A DNA stretch of 33,316 nucleotides from Lachnospiraceae bacterium (GTDB taxonomy: Bacteria; Bacillota; Clostridia; Lachnospirales; Lachnospiraceae), in contig JAJQBQ010000029.1 in the NCBI GenBank assembly GCA_021203205.1, positions 1 through 33,316 on the forward strand. Reading direction: 5' to 3'. The notes under the pieces were generated by a model. That model was not told the origin of the DNA and did no database searches. It saw nothing but the letters and a program-made list of their open reading frames with translations. The position numbers and the translations under genes were made by a program. Within the stretch, counting starts at the first letter, position 1. Each line of letters opens with the position of its first letter. Below are positions 1 to 7,839 of this stretch, in pieces.

Positions 1-62
1 ATAAACAGGAGACAAAGGAAGAACATCAGCAGGATCGCAAGGATCGTGATGGCAAGTCCCAT
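1..62 (-). CDS. N-terminus of a small membrane protein, cut by the window edge
   Basis: The first 62 bases read on the minus strand as the start of a protein, ATG at 62, giving 20 codons (MGLAITILAILLMFFLCLLF) before the window ends. The residues are almost all hydrophobic, so this is the start of a membrane segment or signal anchor. An AAAGGAG ribosome binding site lies about 10 bases upstream of the ATG, which supports a real start. The family cannot be told from 20 residues. Confidence 0.5.
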   Translation of the reverse strand, partial: MGLAITILAILLMFFLCLLF

Positions 63-86
63 TTCTTCTGTTCTCCTTTCTGTTTG

Positions 87-138
87 TTTTCTATTCTTCT
101 CTGTGATGTTTATTTTCTATACTTTTCTGTGATGTGCG
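87..138. repeat. 26-nt tandem duplication in the leader of the partial gene
   Basis: Two 26-nt units, 87-112 and 113-138, differ at only a few positions; both carry TTTTCTAT and CTGTGATG. They lie just upstream of the ribosome binding site of the partial minus-strand gene, so they would be in its leader if transcription starts further right. Confidence 0.7.
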
Positions 139-463
139 ATTCAGTTACAATCATATGACACCAGGGTCACTTCGCGGTATACCGCCGGTGTCATATCATT
201 TATTTTCTCAATCATTCGCAATTGATCTGTTCTTTCAAGCTGTTTCTGATGTACCCTTTTTGGGCATAGCTTCGCCATACCGGCTTGCCTTACGCAAGCC
301 GATTCCGCTCCGCTATGACATCCGACCCCGCAGTAAGTGCCATCGCTTCATACTGCTTTGGTCGAAATTTGTTTCCACCGTGTCTATTTACGGGCAACAG
401 TTGCGCCGTAACCTATATTAGCAAGACATATTCACTCGAAACTGTTGCTCACGAAGGGCAGCC
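139..463. other. Gene-free stretch with two inverted repeats
   Basis: I see no convincing gene here. A hairpin pairs ATATGACACC (153-162) with GGTGTCATAT (187-196) and has a second small palindrome (GCGGTATACCGC) in its loop. A nested one pairs CATAGC (265-270) with GCTATG (312-317) around CGGCTTGC (281-288) and GCAAGCCG (294-301). Either could act as a 3' processing or termination structure after the helicase gene, but neither has a clear T-run on the minus strand. Confidence 0.5.
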
Positions 464-567
464 GACCGTGAATAGTTGCATCTCTGGACGCAACTGCCAC
501 TCATAAAGGTCAATCGACCGTAAATAGTTGTATCCCCGGACGCAACTGTTGCGAATGAAGGACATCA
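464..567. repeat. 52-nt tandem repeat next to the helicase 3' end
   Basis: Two units (464-515 and 516-567) begin GACCGTRAATAGTTG and each contains GGACGCAACTG. A third partial unit starts at 568 (GACCGTGAAT) and runs up to the helicase stop codon at 594-596; a decayed copy may precede 464. Within each unit AGTTGY and GCAACT can pair as a short hairpin. Confidence 0.75.
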
Positions 568-593
568 GACCGTGAATCGTGGCCTTTTCTATC

Positions 594-3119
594 CTAAGTT
601 TCATCCCACCGAAACCCGATCTCATCGAGCTTTCGGATCTGCCGCTCGCTCAGCTTTCCCCTGCTCCGCTGCTTTTTCTGGTAACTGATCCAGGAACCCA
701 GACCATAGCCGTTTGCGGCCACATACCTGCGCGGAATGTCCAGGTGTCCGTGGCTCCGGTAGTATTCCTCCGCCAGGGCGTAGGCGCTTTCCCACTGCAT
801 CTCGCTTTTCGTCCACAGGGGCACGCCTTCCAGCATCTTTTTCTGGGCCGGGGTGAGGAGCCCGGCTTCCAGCGCCTTGCGCTGTGCGGCCAGCCACTTG
901 CCGATCCAGACGCCGTCTATTACCGCATCCTGCGGGATGTAGCCGGCATTTTGTTCCTTCAGGTACCGCTTTGCCAGCGCGACCCGGTCTTCCCAGCCGA
1001 CGACGGCGGCCTTGACGCCGAGGCTTTCCATCCGCTGTGTGCGTCTGGGGGACAGCCTGCCGGCGCGGTATTCCACCTTCTGGCGGTTGAGCCAGACGCC
1101 GAGTCGGACGCCGTCCGTCTCGTATTTCTGGGGCATGTCGAGGTTTCCGTGTTCCCGGTAATACTGGCTCACCAGGTCAAAATATCTGTCCCAGAGGAGT
1201 TCGTTGCGGTCCTCCCAGATCATGCCGATCTCGTCCAGGCGGCGGATTCGATCCTCCGTCAGCTGCATTCCGTTTTTCTTCGGGTTCTGTGTATTCTCTT
1301 CCGTATCCCTTCCGCTCCTCGCCGCCCGCAGCCGGTAGATCCAGTTGCCGAGGCGTACGCCGTCCTCCGTCACGTAGTTGTACGGAACATCCAGATTCCC
1401 GTGCTCCCGGTAATAGTTACGCGCGAGCTGATAGTTGCACTCCCAGTAGTAGTCCGTCTTGTCCCACACCATGCCGATGGCGTTCAGAGCTTCGGCGCGT
1501 TCCGGCGTCAGGTAGGTCTGATGGGCACCGGCATTGCGCCAGCGCCGCAGGTTCCGCAGCCATTCCCCCAGGTTCACACCCTCCGGCGTGACATAGTCGT
1601 ACGGGCAGTTCAAATCTCCGTGTTCTTTATAATAACGTTCCGCCGCGGCGTAATTTTTCGCCCAGGCCAGGTCGTAGCGGTTTTCCCACACCATGCCGAT
1701 GGCAGAGAGCTTCCCGATCTGCTCTTCCGTCAACCGGCCCTGGATCGTACCCGAGCGGGTCGCCCGCTGGTTGTTAATCCAGTTGCCCAGGGCATAACCG
1801 TCGGCAGTGACATACCTGCGCGGCACTTCCAGATCGCCGTTTTCCTGATAATAATCCGCTGCCTTCCCGTACATTAGATCCCAGGATGCTCCCAGCACAT
1901 CGTTCAGCCGGTCGAACAGCTCCAGACAGTCCCGCACCTCATCAATAATCTTAAAATGTTCATTTACAATAGCGCTGCTCTCGCCCAACTCCCGGTAGTA
2001 GCAGGTGGCCAGCTCCATCTCCTCCTCGATGGCGCCGATGGAGTACAGGTTCTCGATATTCAATACGATGTCGAAGATGACCGCGTCCTTCTTTCTGCTC
2101 GCCGACAGCGCACGGCCGATCTGCTGCTTGTAGACAATCGGCGACACCGTCGGGCGCAGCAGGATGACCCCGCTCACGTCATCCACGTGGATGCCCTGGT
2201 TCAATGCATCAATGCAATAGAGCAGACGCAGATGGGTGTCGTCCTCATCTGTCTTGAAATCATCGATTTCCCTGCTTGTCGACGGATCTGCGGAGTACAG
2301 CGAGTAGACATGCGGATGCCGGTCCACCTTCGCGAACCACTCCAAATGTCCCATCATCTCGTCCATGTGTTCCTTATTCGCGCAGAACACAATATATTTT
2401 CCTGTCCGGTCGGTCATGTGGCGGTCAAAGATATCATCCAGGCCGTCGGCTTTCTCCAAAGCGCGTTTCAACGCCTCGAGATATCTTTCCCCCTCATCCC
2501 GAACGGCTTTATTTCGGCTGCTCCGGATTCTCGCCTCGTAGCGCTGCAGATCCTGCTGGTATTTGTAAATCGACATCACATATTTCGGCGGGTTCAGGAT
2601 ACCGCGCACGATTGCCTCGCCCAGAGTGATTTCCGACGCAATGTTTCCGTCAAAGAGCTCTGCAGCCATGTCGCGCTGATTGTCGAGATAGCGGATGTTT
2701 GTGGCGGACAGCCCCAGCACCGGGACTTTCGGATACTTCCGCAGAAGCGTCTGCACCCCCTGCCCCCACATGCGGGCACCGCAGCAGTGAAACTCATCCA
2801 GAATAATCCAGGCCGGTCTCAGTTCATCGACCTCCGCCTCGTCCATCATCATGAGCCGGGCATACGTCAAAAATGTGATGTTATCCGGCAGCTCACCGTC
2901 TGTTGTCCGGGCCAGGTTCTCCAGCTGCGTGTCAAAGATATACTTTGACGGAGAGAGCCACAGCACGTTCTCATCCGGATGGTCGGCGCAAAGCTGAAAG
3001 CCGATGAACGACTTGCCTGTGCCGGTCGGGTGAACAATTGCTGCCTTTCCTTCGCTGTTCAGCAGCTCCACAGCGGCTTCATATGCAGTTTTATTGTGGT
3101 CAAACAGATCTATTTTCAA
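594..3119 (-). CDS. DEAD/DEAH-box helicase with six helicase-associated (HA) repeats
   Basis: Superfamily 2 helicase. The N-terminal half has Walker A PTGTGKS (residues about 31-37), the motif II box DEFH, a motif III-like GLSATN and motif VI QQIGRALSASRKK. The C-terminal half, about 430 residues, is six HA repeats of roughly 70 residues, each with a pattern like YY-x-HG-[ND]-L followed by P, Y and LG-x-W; the fifth is the most diverged. I chose the TTG at 3117-3119 because GGAGGGAGG lies 7 bases upstream; the in-frame ATG at 3140 would place that site inside the gene. This gives 841 residues. HA domains are thought to bind nucleic acid; the substrate is unknown. The gene stands alone, with no methylase, nuclease or other defence partner beside it. 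Upstream is an AT-rich gene-free kilobase, which could mark a variable locus. Confidence 0.85.
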   Translation of the reverse strand: MKIDLFDHNKTAYEAAVELLNSEGKAAIVHPTGTGKSFIGFQLCADHPDENVLWLSPSKYIFDTQLENLARTTDGELPDNITFLTYARLMMMDEAEVDELRPAWIILDEFHCCGARMWGQGVQTLLRKYPKVPVLGLSATNIRYLDNQRDMAAELFDGNIASEITLGEAIVRGILNPPKYVMSIYKYQQDLQRYEARIRSSRNKAVRDEGERYLEALKRALEKADGLDDIFDRHMTDRTGKYIVFCANKEHMDEMMGHLEWFAKVDRHPHVYSLYSADPSTSREIDDFKTDEDDTHLRLLYCIDALNQGIHVDDVSGVILLRPTVSPIVYKQQIGRALSASRKKDAVIFDIVLNIENLYSIGAIEEEMELATCYYRELGESSAIVNEHFKIIDEVRDCLELFDRLNDVLGASWDLMYGKAADYYQENGDLEVPRRYVTADGYALGNWINNQRATRSGTIQGRLTEEQIGKLSAIGMVWENRYDLAWAKNYAAAERYYKEHGDLNCPYDYVTPEGVNLGEWLRNLRRWRNAGAHQTYLTPERAEALNAIGMVWDKTDYYWECNYQLARNYYREHGNLDVPYNYVTEDGVRLGNWIYRLRAARSGRDTEENTQNPKKNGMQLTEDRIRRLDEIGMIWEDRNELLWDRYFDLVSQYYREHGNLDMPQKYETDGVRLGVWLNRQKVEYRAGRLSPRRTQRMESLGVKAAVVGWEDRVALAKRYLKEQNAGYIPQDAVIDGVWIGKWLAAQRKALEAGLLTPAQKKMLEGVPLWTKSEMQWESAYALAEEYYRSHGHLDIPRRYVAANGYGLGSWISYQKKQRSRGKLSERQIRKLDEIGFRWDET

Positions 3120-3414
3120 AATAAGTCCTCCCTCCTGCATAGTTGCTACATATGTTACATGCCGTTCAAACGGTTTTTCCTGGGCTGAAAAGCCTTCAAA
3201 ACCCCAAATACGTCTTTGTAAATGCGCTCCTCAAAACAAAATCACGCGGAAAAATCTGCCCTGACTACTCGTGTGTTTGCATTGTCTGCCACGCAATTTT
3301 CGTCTGATTCGGCGTATTTCTTTGCCAAATACCGTCCTGTACGGCACATATTTGCGTAATTTTGTATTTAATCGTGTTTTCTTTCTGTGTTTTATAGCCT
3401 ACGAATGGCATGGG

Positions 3415-3448
3415 TTTTGGAACAAAATGTATACTTTTTGTTCCAAAA
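3415..3448. repeat. Near-perfect palindrome, copy 1
   Basis: A 34-nt inverted repeat of two 17-nt arms (TTTTGGAACAAAA...) with one mismatched pair, centred on GTATAC. It ends 5 bases before the -35 of a plus-strand promoter, the place an operator or an upstream terminator would occupy. A second copy is at 3695-3724. Confidence 0.85.
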
Positions 3449-3453
3449 ACAAG

Positions 3454-3482
3454 TTGCAATTCTATTGGGGGCGTTGTATAAT
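3454..3482 (+). promoter_or_regulatory. Consensus-like sigma-A promoter with no gene behind it
   Basis: TTGCAA (3454-3459), a 17-base spacer and TATAAT (3477-3482) read on the plus strand. Transcription would start near 3489. No plus-strand frame with a ribosome binding site follows. Confidence 0.5.
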
Positions 3483-3488
3483 GCTTAG

Positions 3489-3725
3489 CCGTGAAAAGGT
3501 GTGAATTTAGAAAAAATTTAGAATTTAGATTATGATTTAGTTTTAAGAGTTTTTCTTTAGTTGACATCTTCACAGCAAAAAAGACGTTCATCGGGCAACA
3601 TGTGTACACGACAAACGTCTTATGGCTTGACTATTAATATTTTGTGATAAAGACTTTTTGCTTTCGGCAAGAAAGCATAGTAAACTTGTAGGTTTTGGAA
3701 CAAAAAGTATACTTTTTGTTCCAAT
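3489..3725 (+). ncRNA. Possible small non-coding RNA between the two palindromes
   Basis: This is an inference. A good promoter precedes it, no reading frame is visible, and the stretch contains hairpins AAGACGTT/AACGTCTT (3581-3621) and TGCTTT/GAAAGCA (near 3659-3677). It ends with the second palindrome (3695-3724), which could fold as a long terminal stem. There is no strong T-run after the final stem, and I do not recognise an Rfam family. Confidence 0.2.
3695..3724. repeat. Perfect 30-nt palindrome, copy 2
   Basis: TTGGAACAAAAAGTA followed immediately by its exact reverse complement. It matches copy 1 (3415-3448) except for the one base that spoils that copy's symmetry. The two are 277 nt apart; the sequences beside them differ beyond a shared GGTTTT on the left. 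Confidence 0.9.
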
Positions 3726-4120
3726 GTTAGTAATATTTAACTTCCTTTTTCCGCTCTTAATTGTTTTGTAAGTCGGTTTATAAACCGATTCAAAGGTCGT
3801 TATAAACCGGTTCAAAAGCAGATAGATCGGAAAATTTCGACCAATCCGCATAATAATAACCGATTTTATCTGCTTTTTCCATGTTTTTTCGTGCAGTCAA
3901 ACCATACCATTCGTGAATTAGACACTTACGAATGGCCTTTCCCGGCGAAAAAATAACATATCTGTGGATATCCATGCTTGTTCCCATAGGATGAACATCA
4001 ACATGACAGTTGATCATTCCAGTCATTTGGGGACTTTCTTCATTTCTTCGGCTTACAATTTTTCATGGTAAAATATTCCTCCTGCCGATTATTTTTGACT
4101 GATGACAGAAGCCCTCTGCA

Positions 4121-4168
4121 GAAAACAAAAAAAGCGCTCCTTTTTGTTTTCGTAAAAAGAAGCGCTTT
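4121..4168 (-). terminator. Rho-independent terminator of lysS
   Basis: On the minus strand, AAAGCGCT-T-CTTTTT pairs with AAAAAG-G-AGCGCTTT (arms within 4131-4168, one mismatch), and a T-rich run follows (4121-4130). It starts 23 bases after the lysS stop. Confidence 0.85.
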
Positions 4169-4190
4169 CTGCCTGAATCTCTGTTCTTTT

Positions 4191-5699
4191 TTATTTGGAA
4201 ATTGTTTTGAGCGTTGGGAAGAGCAAAGCGTCACGGATCGAAGGTGCATCCGTGAGAAGCATCACAAGTCTGTCGACCCCGTACCCGATCCCTCCGGTGG
4301 GCGGCATGCCGATCTCGAGGGCGTTTAAGAAGTCCTCATCCGTGTGGTTTGCCTCCTCGTTTCCGGCCGCGAACTCCGCGTCCTGGGCGGCGAAGCGCTC
4401 CCGCTGGTCGATGGGATCGTTGAGCTCGGAGTAGGCATTGCACATCTCCCAGGTGTTGATAAAGAGCTCGAAGCGCTCCACCTTTGTGGGGTCGGAGGGC
4501 TTTTTCTTCGTCAGCGGGGAGATTTCCACCGGGTGATCGGTGATAAAGGTCGGCTGAACCAGCTCTTTTTCACAGTATTCCTCGAAGAAGAGGTTGATGA
4601 TGTCGCCCTTTTTGTGGCGCTCCTCATAAGCGATGTGGTGTTCCTTCGCCAGAGCCTTCGCTGCCTCGTCGTCCGGCACCGTGTCAAAGTCGATGCCTGC
4701 GTATTTTAAGATGGCCTCATTCATGGTCATGCGCGCAAATGGCTTACCCAGGTCGATCTCTGTGCCGCCATAGGTGATGACCGTGGTGCCGCACACGGTT
4801 TCGGCCAGGTAGCGGAACATACTCTCGGTGAGCTCCATCATGCCCTCGTAATCTGTGTAAGCCTGGTAGAGCTCCAGCAGGGTGAATTCCGGGTTGTGCC
4901 TGGTGTCCACACCCTCGTTGCGGAAGACGCGGCCGATCTCATAGACCCGCTCCAGGCCGCCCACGATCAGGCGCTTTAAGTAGAGCTCCAGCGAGATGCG
5001 CAGCTTTACGTCCTCATCCAGAGCGTTGTAGTGGGTCTCAAAGGGGCGGGCCACCGCACCGCCGGCGTTTGACACGAGAATGGGCGTCTCCACCTCCATG
5101 AAATCGCGCCCGTCAAGGAATTTGCGGATCTCCCGGATGATCTGCGAACGCTTGATAAAGGTGGTCCGAACCTCCGGGTTCATGATGAGATCCACATACC
5201 GCTGGCGGTAGCGCAGATCCGTGTTCGTGAGCCCGTGGTATTTCTCCGGCAGAATCTGCAGACTCTTGGAAAGCAGCGTCACCTTTGAGGCGTGCACGGA
5301 GATTTCGCCGGTTTTCGTCTGAAAGACTTCGCCGGTAATACCCAGGATGTCGCCGATATCGTAACTTTTCTTAAAATCGGTATAGTTGTCCTCATCCTCC
5401 GTGTTGATGCAGTCCCTCGCCACATAGGCCTGAATCTGCCCCTGCACGTCCTGAATGGTGCAGAAGGATGCCTTACCCATAATGCGTCGGCTCATCATGC
5501 GGCCGGCCACGGATACGGTTTTGCCCTCCAGCTCCGCAAAGTGCTCCTTGATCTCCGCGCTGTGGTGTGTCACGTCATATTTTACAATCTGAAAGGGATC
5601 CTTCCCGCGCGAACGCAGGTCGGCGAGCTTATCCCTTCGCACCTGAAGAATCTCATTTAAATCCTGCCCTGACGGCTCCCTGTTTCCTGTGTTTCCCAT
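4191..5699 (-). CDS. lysS: Lysyl-tRNA synthetase, class II
   Basis: Charges tRNA-Lys with lysine in the cytoplasm. The 502-residue length is normal for bacterial class II LysRS. An N-terminal OB-fold anticodon-binding domain (about residues 60-170) is followed by the class II catalytic core: motif 2 [18 protein letters not shown] and motif 3 [20 protein letters not shown] near the C-terminus. The start is ATG at 5699; the only upstream purine-rich site (AAAGG) is rather far away, so the start is less certain than the rest. It is the last gene of the birA-coaX-dus-greA-lysS series, 167 bases after greA, and is closed by the terminator at 4121-4168. Confidence 0.96.
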   Translation of the reverse strand: MGNTGNREPSGQDLNEILQVRRDKLADLRSRGKDPFQIVKYDVTHHSAEIKEHFAELEGKTVSVAGRMMSRRIMGKASFCTIQDVQGQIQAYVARDCINTEDEDNYTDFKKSYDIGDILGITGEVFQTKTGEISVHASKVTLLSKSLQILPEKYHGLTNTDLRYRQRYVDLIMNPEVRTTFIKRSQIIREIRKFLDGRDFMEVETPILVSNAGGAVARPFETHYNALDEDVKLRISLELYLKRLIVGGLERVYEIGRVFRNEGVDTRHNPEFTLLELYQAYTDYEGMMELTESMFRYLAETVCGTTVITYGGTEIDLGKPFARMTMNEAILKYAGIDFDTVPDDEAAKALAKEHHIAYEERHKKGDIINLFFEEYCEKELVQPTFITDHPVEISPLTKKKPSDPTKVERFELFINTWEMCNAYSELNDPIDQRERFAAQDAEFAAGNEEANHTDEDFLNALEIGMPPTGGIGYGVDRLVMLLTDAPSIRDALLFPTLKTISK

Positions 5700-5762
5700 G
5701 TCTGTCTATGAAACCTTTCTAAACTTTCTTTTTTCTGCCCAATGGTCACACGAAACCTTCCC

Positions 5763-5798
5763 GGTATATCAAAGTGAACCCTTCCTGTTTGATATACC
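5763..5798. terminator. 11-bp hairpin between greA and lysS
   Basis: GGTATATCAAA (5763-5773) pairs perfectly with TTTGATATACC (5788-5798) across a 14-base loop. There is no T-run on the minus strand after the stem, so it is more likely an RNA-processing or attenuating structure between greA and lysS than a full terminator. Confidence 0.5.
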
Positions 5799-5866
5799 AG
5801 GATAGTTTTTGTTCTGACTTCAATTATTTTTTATATCTCATGATGCAGCAGTCAAAACGAATGAAA

Positions 5867-6355
5867 TCACATCATCTTAATATCCAGAATCGTATACTCC
5901 ACCGTTCCCTGCGGCGCTTCCACGATGGCCATGTCACCCTTTTTCTTTCCCAGAAGGGCCGCGCCCAGCGGTGATTCGTTGGAGATTTTGCTTTCCAGGC
6001 TGTTTGCTTCCAAAGAGCCTACGATCGTGAACTGAAGGACTTCGTCCTCTTCGATATCGTGCACCGTCACCGTGCTGCCGACGTTGATCTTGTCGGTGTC
6101 CATGTCGTCCGCGTCCACGACTTCCACGTTCTTTAAGATTTTCTCGATCTCCTCGATGCGCAGCTCAATGTCGCGCTGCTCATCTCTGGCCGCATCGTAC
6201 TCCGCGTTTTCGGAGAGGTCGCCCTGCTCCTTCGCTTCCTTGATCTTCTGCGTGGTTTCCTTGCGCTTGACGAGCTTCAGATCCTCCAGCTCTTTTTCCA
6301 GATTTGCAAGACCTGCAGATGTTAAAATGTTTTTCTTTCCGCTTTCTGTTGGCAT
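5867..6355 (-). CDS. greA: Transcription elongation factor GreA
   Basis: Binds the RNA polymerase secondary channel and triggers cleavage of backtracked transcripts. It has 162 residues, the usual length. The N-terminal coiled coil carries the acidic tip GDLSENAEYDAARDEQ (residues about 45-60). The C-terminal FKBP-like domain ends with the typical SPLGAALLGKKKGD segment. ATG at 6355 has a GGAGG site 7 bases upstream. The predicted leader is long (about 350 nt) and contains a six-copy hairpin array (6500-6700), which is unusual for greA. It probably reads on into lysS. Confidence 0.97.
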   Translation of the reverse strand: MPTESGKKNILTSAGLANLEKELEDLKLVKRKETTQKIKEAKEQGDLSENAEYDAARDEQRDIELRIEEIEKILKNVEVVDADDMDTDKINVGSTVTVHDIEEDEVLQFTIVGSLEANSLESKISNESPLGAALLGKKKGDMAIVEAPQGTVEYTILDIKMM

Positions 6356-6477
6356 GATTTTTCCTCCTTATATGACCGCCAAAGGAAATACGTTTTCGTT
6401 TCCGATCCCGGTCGGCTTTAAAATATCGACAGGGATCTTCTGAAAATATTACGTCCCCCGGCATAAACATCCTTTAT

Positions 6478-6700
6478 TCACAAAATCAAAATCTCCCCTG
6501 CTGTTTCGGCAGGTCAAAAAAACAAAGTCTCTGTCGCTGTTTCGACAGGTCAAAAAGCAAAGTCTCTGCCGCTGTTTCGACAGGTCAAAAAACAAAGTTT
6601 CCCTCCGCTGTTTCAACAGGTCACAAAACCAAGGTCTCCATCCGCTGTTTCGACAAGTCACAAAACCAGGGGTCTCCCCCGCTGTTTTGGCAGGATGGCT
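6478..6700. repeat. Six-copy 35-37 nt tandem array in the greA leader
   Basis: Units start at 6500, 6536, 6571, 6607, 6644 and 6681, each opening with GCTGTTT; the tail of one more is visible at 6478-6499. Each full unit contains a small stem, for example CTGT-TTCG-ACAG, followed by an A/T-rich stretch (AGGTCAAAAA and similar). Units differ by scattered substitutions and 1-2 base indels, so the array is not recent. There are no unique spacers, so this is not CRISPR. Confidence 0.9.
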
Positions 6701-6713
6701 TCGAATTCACGGC

Positions 6714-6742
6714 ATCATAACACATTTTTCCTGAAAAGTCAC
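6714..6742 (-). promoter_or_regulatory. Candidate greA promoter, extended -10
   Basis: On the minus strand GTGACT (6737-6742), a 17-base spacer and TATGAT (6714-6719), with TG one base before the -10. Transcription would start near 6707 and run through the tandem array before reaching greA. The -35 is a poor match, so this is a moderate call. Confidence 0.4.
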
Positions 6743-6771
6743 TAATACAGTCAGTATAATTTTTATTCTCA

Positions 6772-6868
6772 GGTTACTGTTCACGGAAGCCTCTATGAAT
6801 CAATAATTTCACGTCGATCTTGCTCGTACGGAAAATTATTGATTCATAGAGGATGACTGTGAACCGTC
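6772..6868. repeat. Dispersed hairpin element, member 1
   Basis: Flank GGTTACTGTTCACGG (6772-6786), then a perfect 20-bp inverted repeat (6790-6809 with 6833-6852) around a 23-base loop containing GTCGATCTTGCTCGTA. It ends at the stop codon of the membrane protein gene at 6869 and would fold in that gene's 3' untranslated RNA. Member 2 at 9852-9931 shares the flank and the loop but not the stem sequence. Confidence 0.85.
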
Positions 6869-7522
6869 TCAGGATTTTCTTTTTCTGGATTCCGCCCTCT
6901 TTGCGATGGGACCCAGCTCCTCGATGTTGTAAGAGTACATCTTGTACATGAACATGGAATACCAGATCTTTAACATCAGGAAGACAGTCAGGCAGATGTA
7001 ATTGATGGCGGTGATGGCGATGTCCATGGCAGTGGAGTAGCTGCCCTTGTCGTTGCCGACCACATAGTTCAGCACGAAGATCAGCACAACCTGGGTGATT
7101 CGCAGGAAAATTACGACCAGATCCGCCTTGATGTAGGTCATCCGGTTTTTGCGCATCTTATCTGCCGCTTTTACGTTGTCACAGTCATTCAGGATACGCA
7201 CACTGCGCCCCAGAATGCCGCCGAAGGCCATCACATCCTCCAGCATGACGATGACAAAGAGCATCTGCGTTATGACCTGCGAGTAGCCGAAGAGCAGGCC
7301 GACCACCAGCGTGACGACAGAGAAGGCCACGCAGTTCATGGTGTCCAGAAACTGTTTCTTAAAGTAGGGCTCCCCGCCCAGATCGTTATTGATGTGCCTG
7401 AGCTGCCAGGCTATGATGATATAGCCGATGAGCATCGGGATAATCTGGAAATTTCCCGCCGGAATCAGGCATCCGGTCAGCAGTACGCCCCACATGATTC
7501 GGTGATAGGCCTGACTGGTCAT
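6869..7522 (-). CDS. Integral membrane protein of unknown function
   Basis: 217 residues with five or six hydrophobic segments (roughly 8-24, 26-42, 62-80, 82-105, 130-152 and 165-190) and a basic tail ending AKRAESRKRKS. I do not recognise the family. ATG at 7522 has an AGAGG site 9 bases upstream. The loop between the middle and later segments is rich in charged residues (DCDNVKAADKMRKNRMTYIK). It lies between dus and greA in an otherwise housekeeping series. It has a candidate promoter (7626-7654), and a strong hairpin element starts directly at its stop, so it may be its own transcript. Function cannot be inferred from its neighbours. Confidence 0.85.
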   Translation of the reverse strand: MTSQAYHRIMWGVLLTGCLIPAGNFQIIPMLIGYIIIAWQLRHINNDLGGEPYFKKQFLDTMNCVAFSVVTLVVGLLFGYSQVITQMLFVIVMLEDVMAFGGILGRSVRILNDCDNVKAADKMRKNRMTYIKADLVVIFLRITQVVLIFVLNYVVGNDKGSYSTAMDIAITAINYICLTVFLMLKIWYSMFMYKMYSYNIEELGPIAKRAESRKRKS

Positions 7523-7625
7523 ACTTTCTACCTCTTTTCGCTGTTATTTCTCCGTTCTCTTTCCTGTACCCTATAACTACTGCTGCTGTTCCTCCCATGA
7601 TTCACAGTGATCTGCATCCGGCTGT

Positions 7626-7654
7626 ATCTTAAAGTACAAATGTTCACAGTTCAA
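7626..7654 (-). promoter_or_regulatory. Candidate promoter for the membrane protein gene
   Basis: TTGAAC (7649-7654), 17-base spacer and TAAGAT (7626-7631) on the minus strand, about 100 bases before the ATG at 7522. It lies downstream of the dus 3' array. Confidence 0.4.
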
Positions 7655-7695
7655 CTCTTCGACTGTCCTGCCAGTCACTTTATCCTGGCCAGACA

Positions 7696-7839
7696 TGTCC
7701 GCTCAGTCGGATACTCCCACTCAGCCAAACACTCCTGCAAAATCAGATACTCCTGCTCAAACAATCACTTCCGATAGGTCAGATACTCCCGATCAGACAA
7801 GCACTTCTGTCAGGTCAGGAACCTTTCCTTATACTGATT
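7696..7839. repeat. 36-nt tandem array extending from the dus 3' end
   Basis: Four units with an exact 36-nt period: 7696-7731, 7732-7767, 7768-7803 and 7804-7839. The last contains the dus stop codon (7810-7812) and its final codons. The first three share GGATACTCC or AGATACTCC; unit 3 and the coding unit share CTTCYG followed by AGGTCAG. A more decayed unit may precede 7696. Confidence 0.75.

Larger units (their letters stand above)
3120..4190. other. AT-rich kilobase without a convincing gene
   Basis: Between the helicase start and the lysS stop, base composition shifts to AT-rich. It holds two copies of a GGAACA palindrome, a consensus plus-strand promoter, several hairpins and the lysS terminator, each listed separately. 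The open frames here lack ribosome binding sites and overlap on opposite strands. The longest that looks at all protein-like is 78 codons on the minus strand (3790-4026); it has no Shine-Dalgarno and no family I recognise. A hairpin CCATTCGT/ACGAATGG lies near 3908-3936. The stretch may be the remains of an inserted element or a lost gene. Confidence 0.5.

Noticed and set aside
579-1877. 432-codon open frame on the plus strand
   Set aside because: It is antisense to the helicase, whose domains and motifs are clear; the plus-strand frame has no recognisable domain and arises from GC-rich codon structure.
1956-2948. 330-codon open frame on the plus strand
   Set aside because: Antisense to the helicase motor domain with no recognisable motif. 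The same applies to long frames opposite dus, argF, pfkA, murB and ftsH.
594-3119. Part of a restriction or other multi-gene defence system
   Set aside because: No methylase, nuclease or recognised defence gene lies beside the helicase within the window.
3790-4026. 78-codon minus-strand frame as a gene
   Set aside because: It has no ribosome binding site and no family I recognise, and it lies in an AT-rich stretch with overlapping frames. A decayed gene remains possible.
4191-6355. T-box or other known riboswitch upstream of lysS or greA
   Set aside because: No T-box consensus or specifier-like structure is visible; lysS follows greA closely.
6478-6700. CRISPR array
   Set aside because: Units are directly adjacent with no unique spacers, they diverge throughout, and no cas gene is present.
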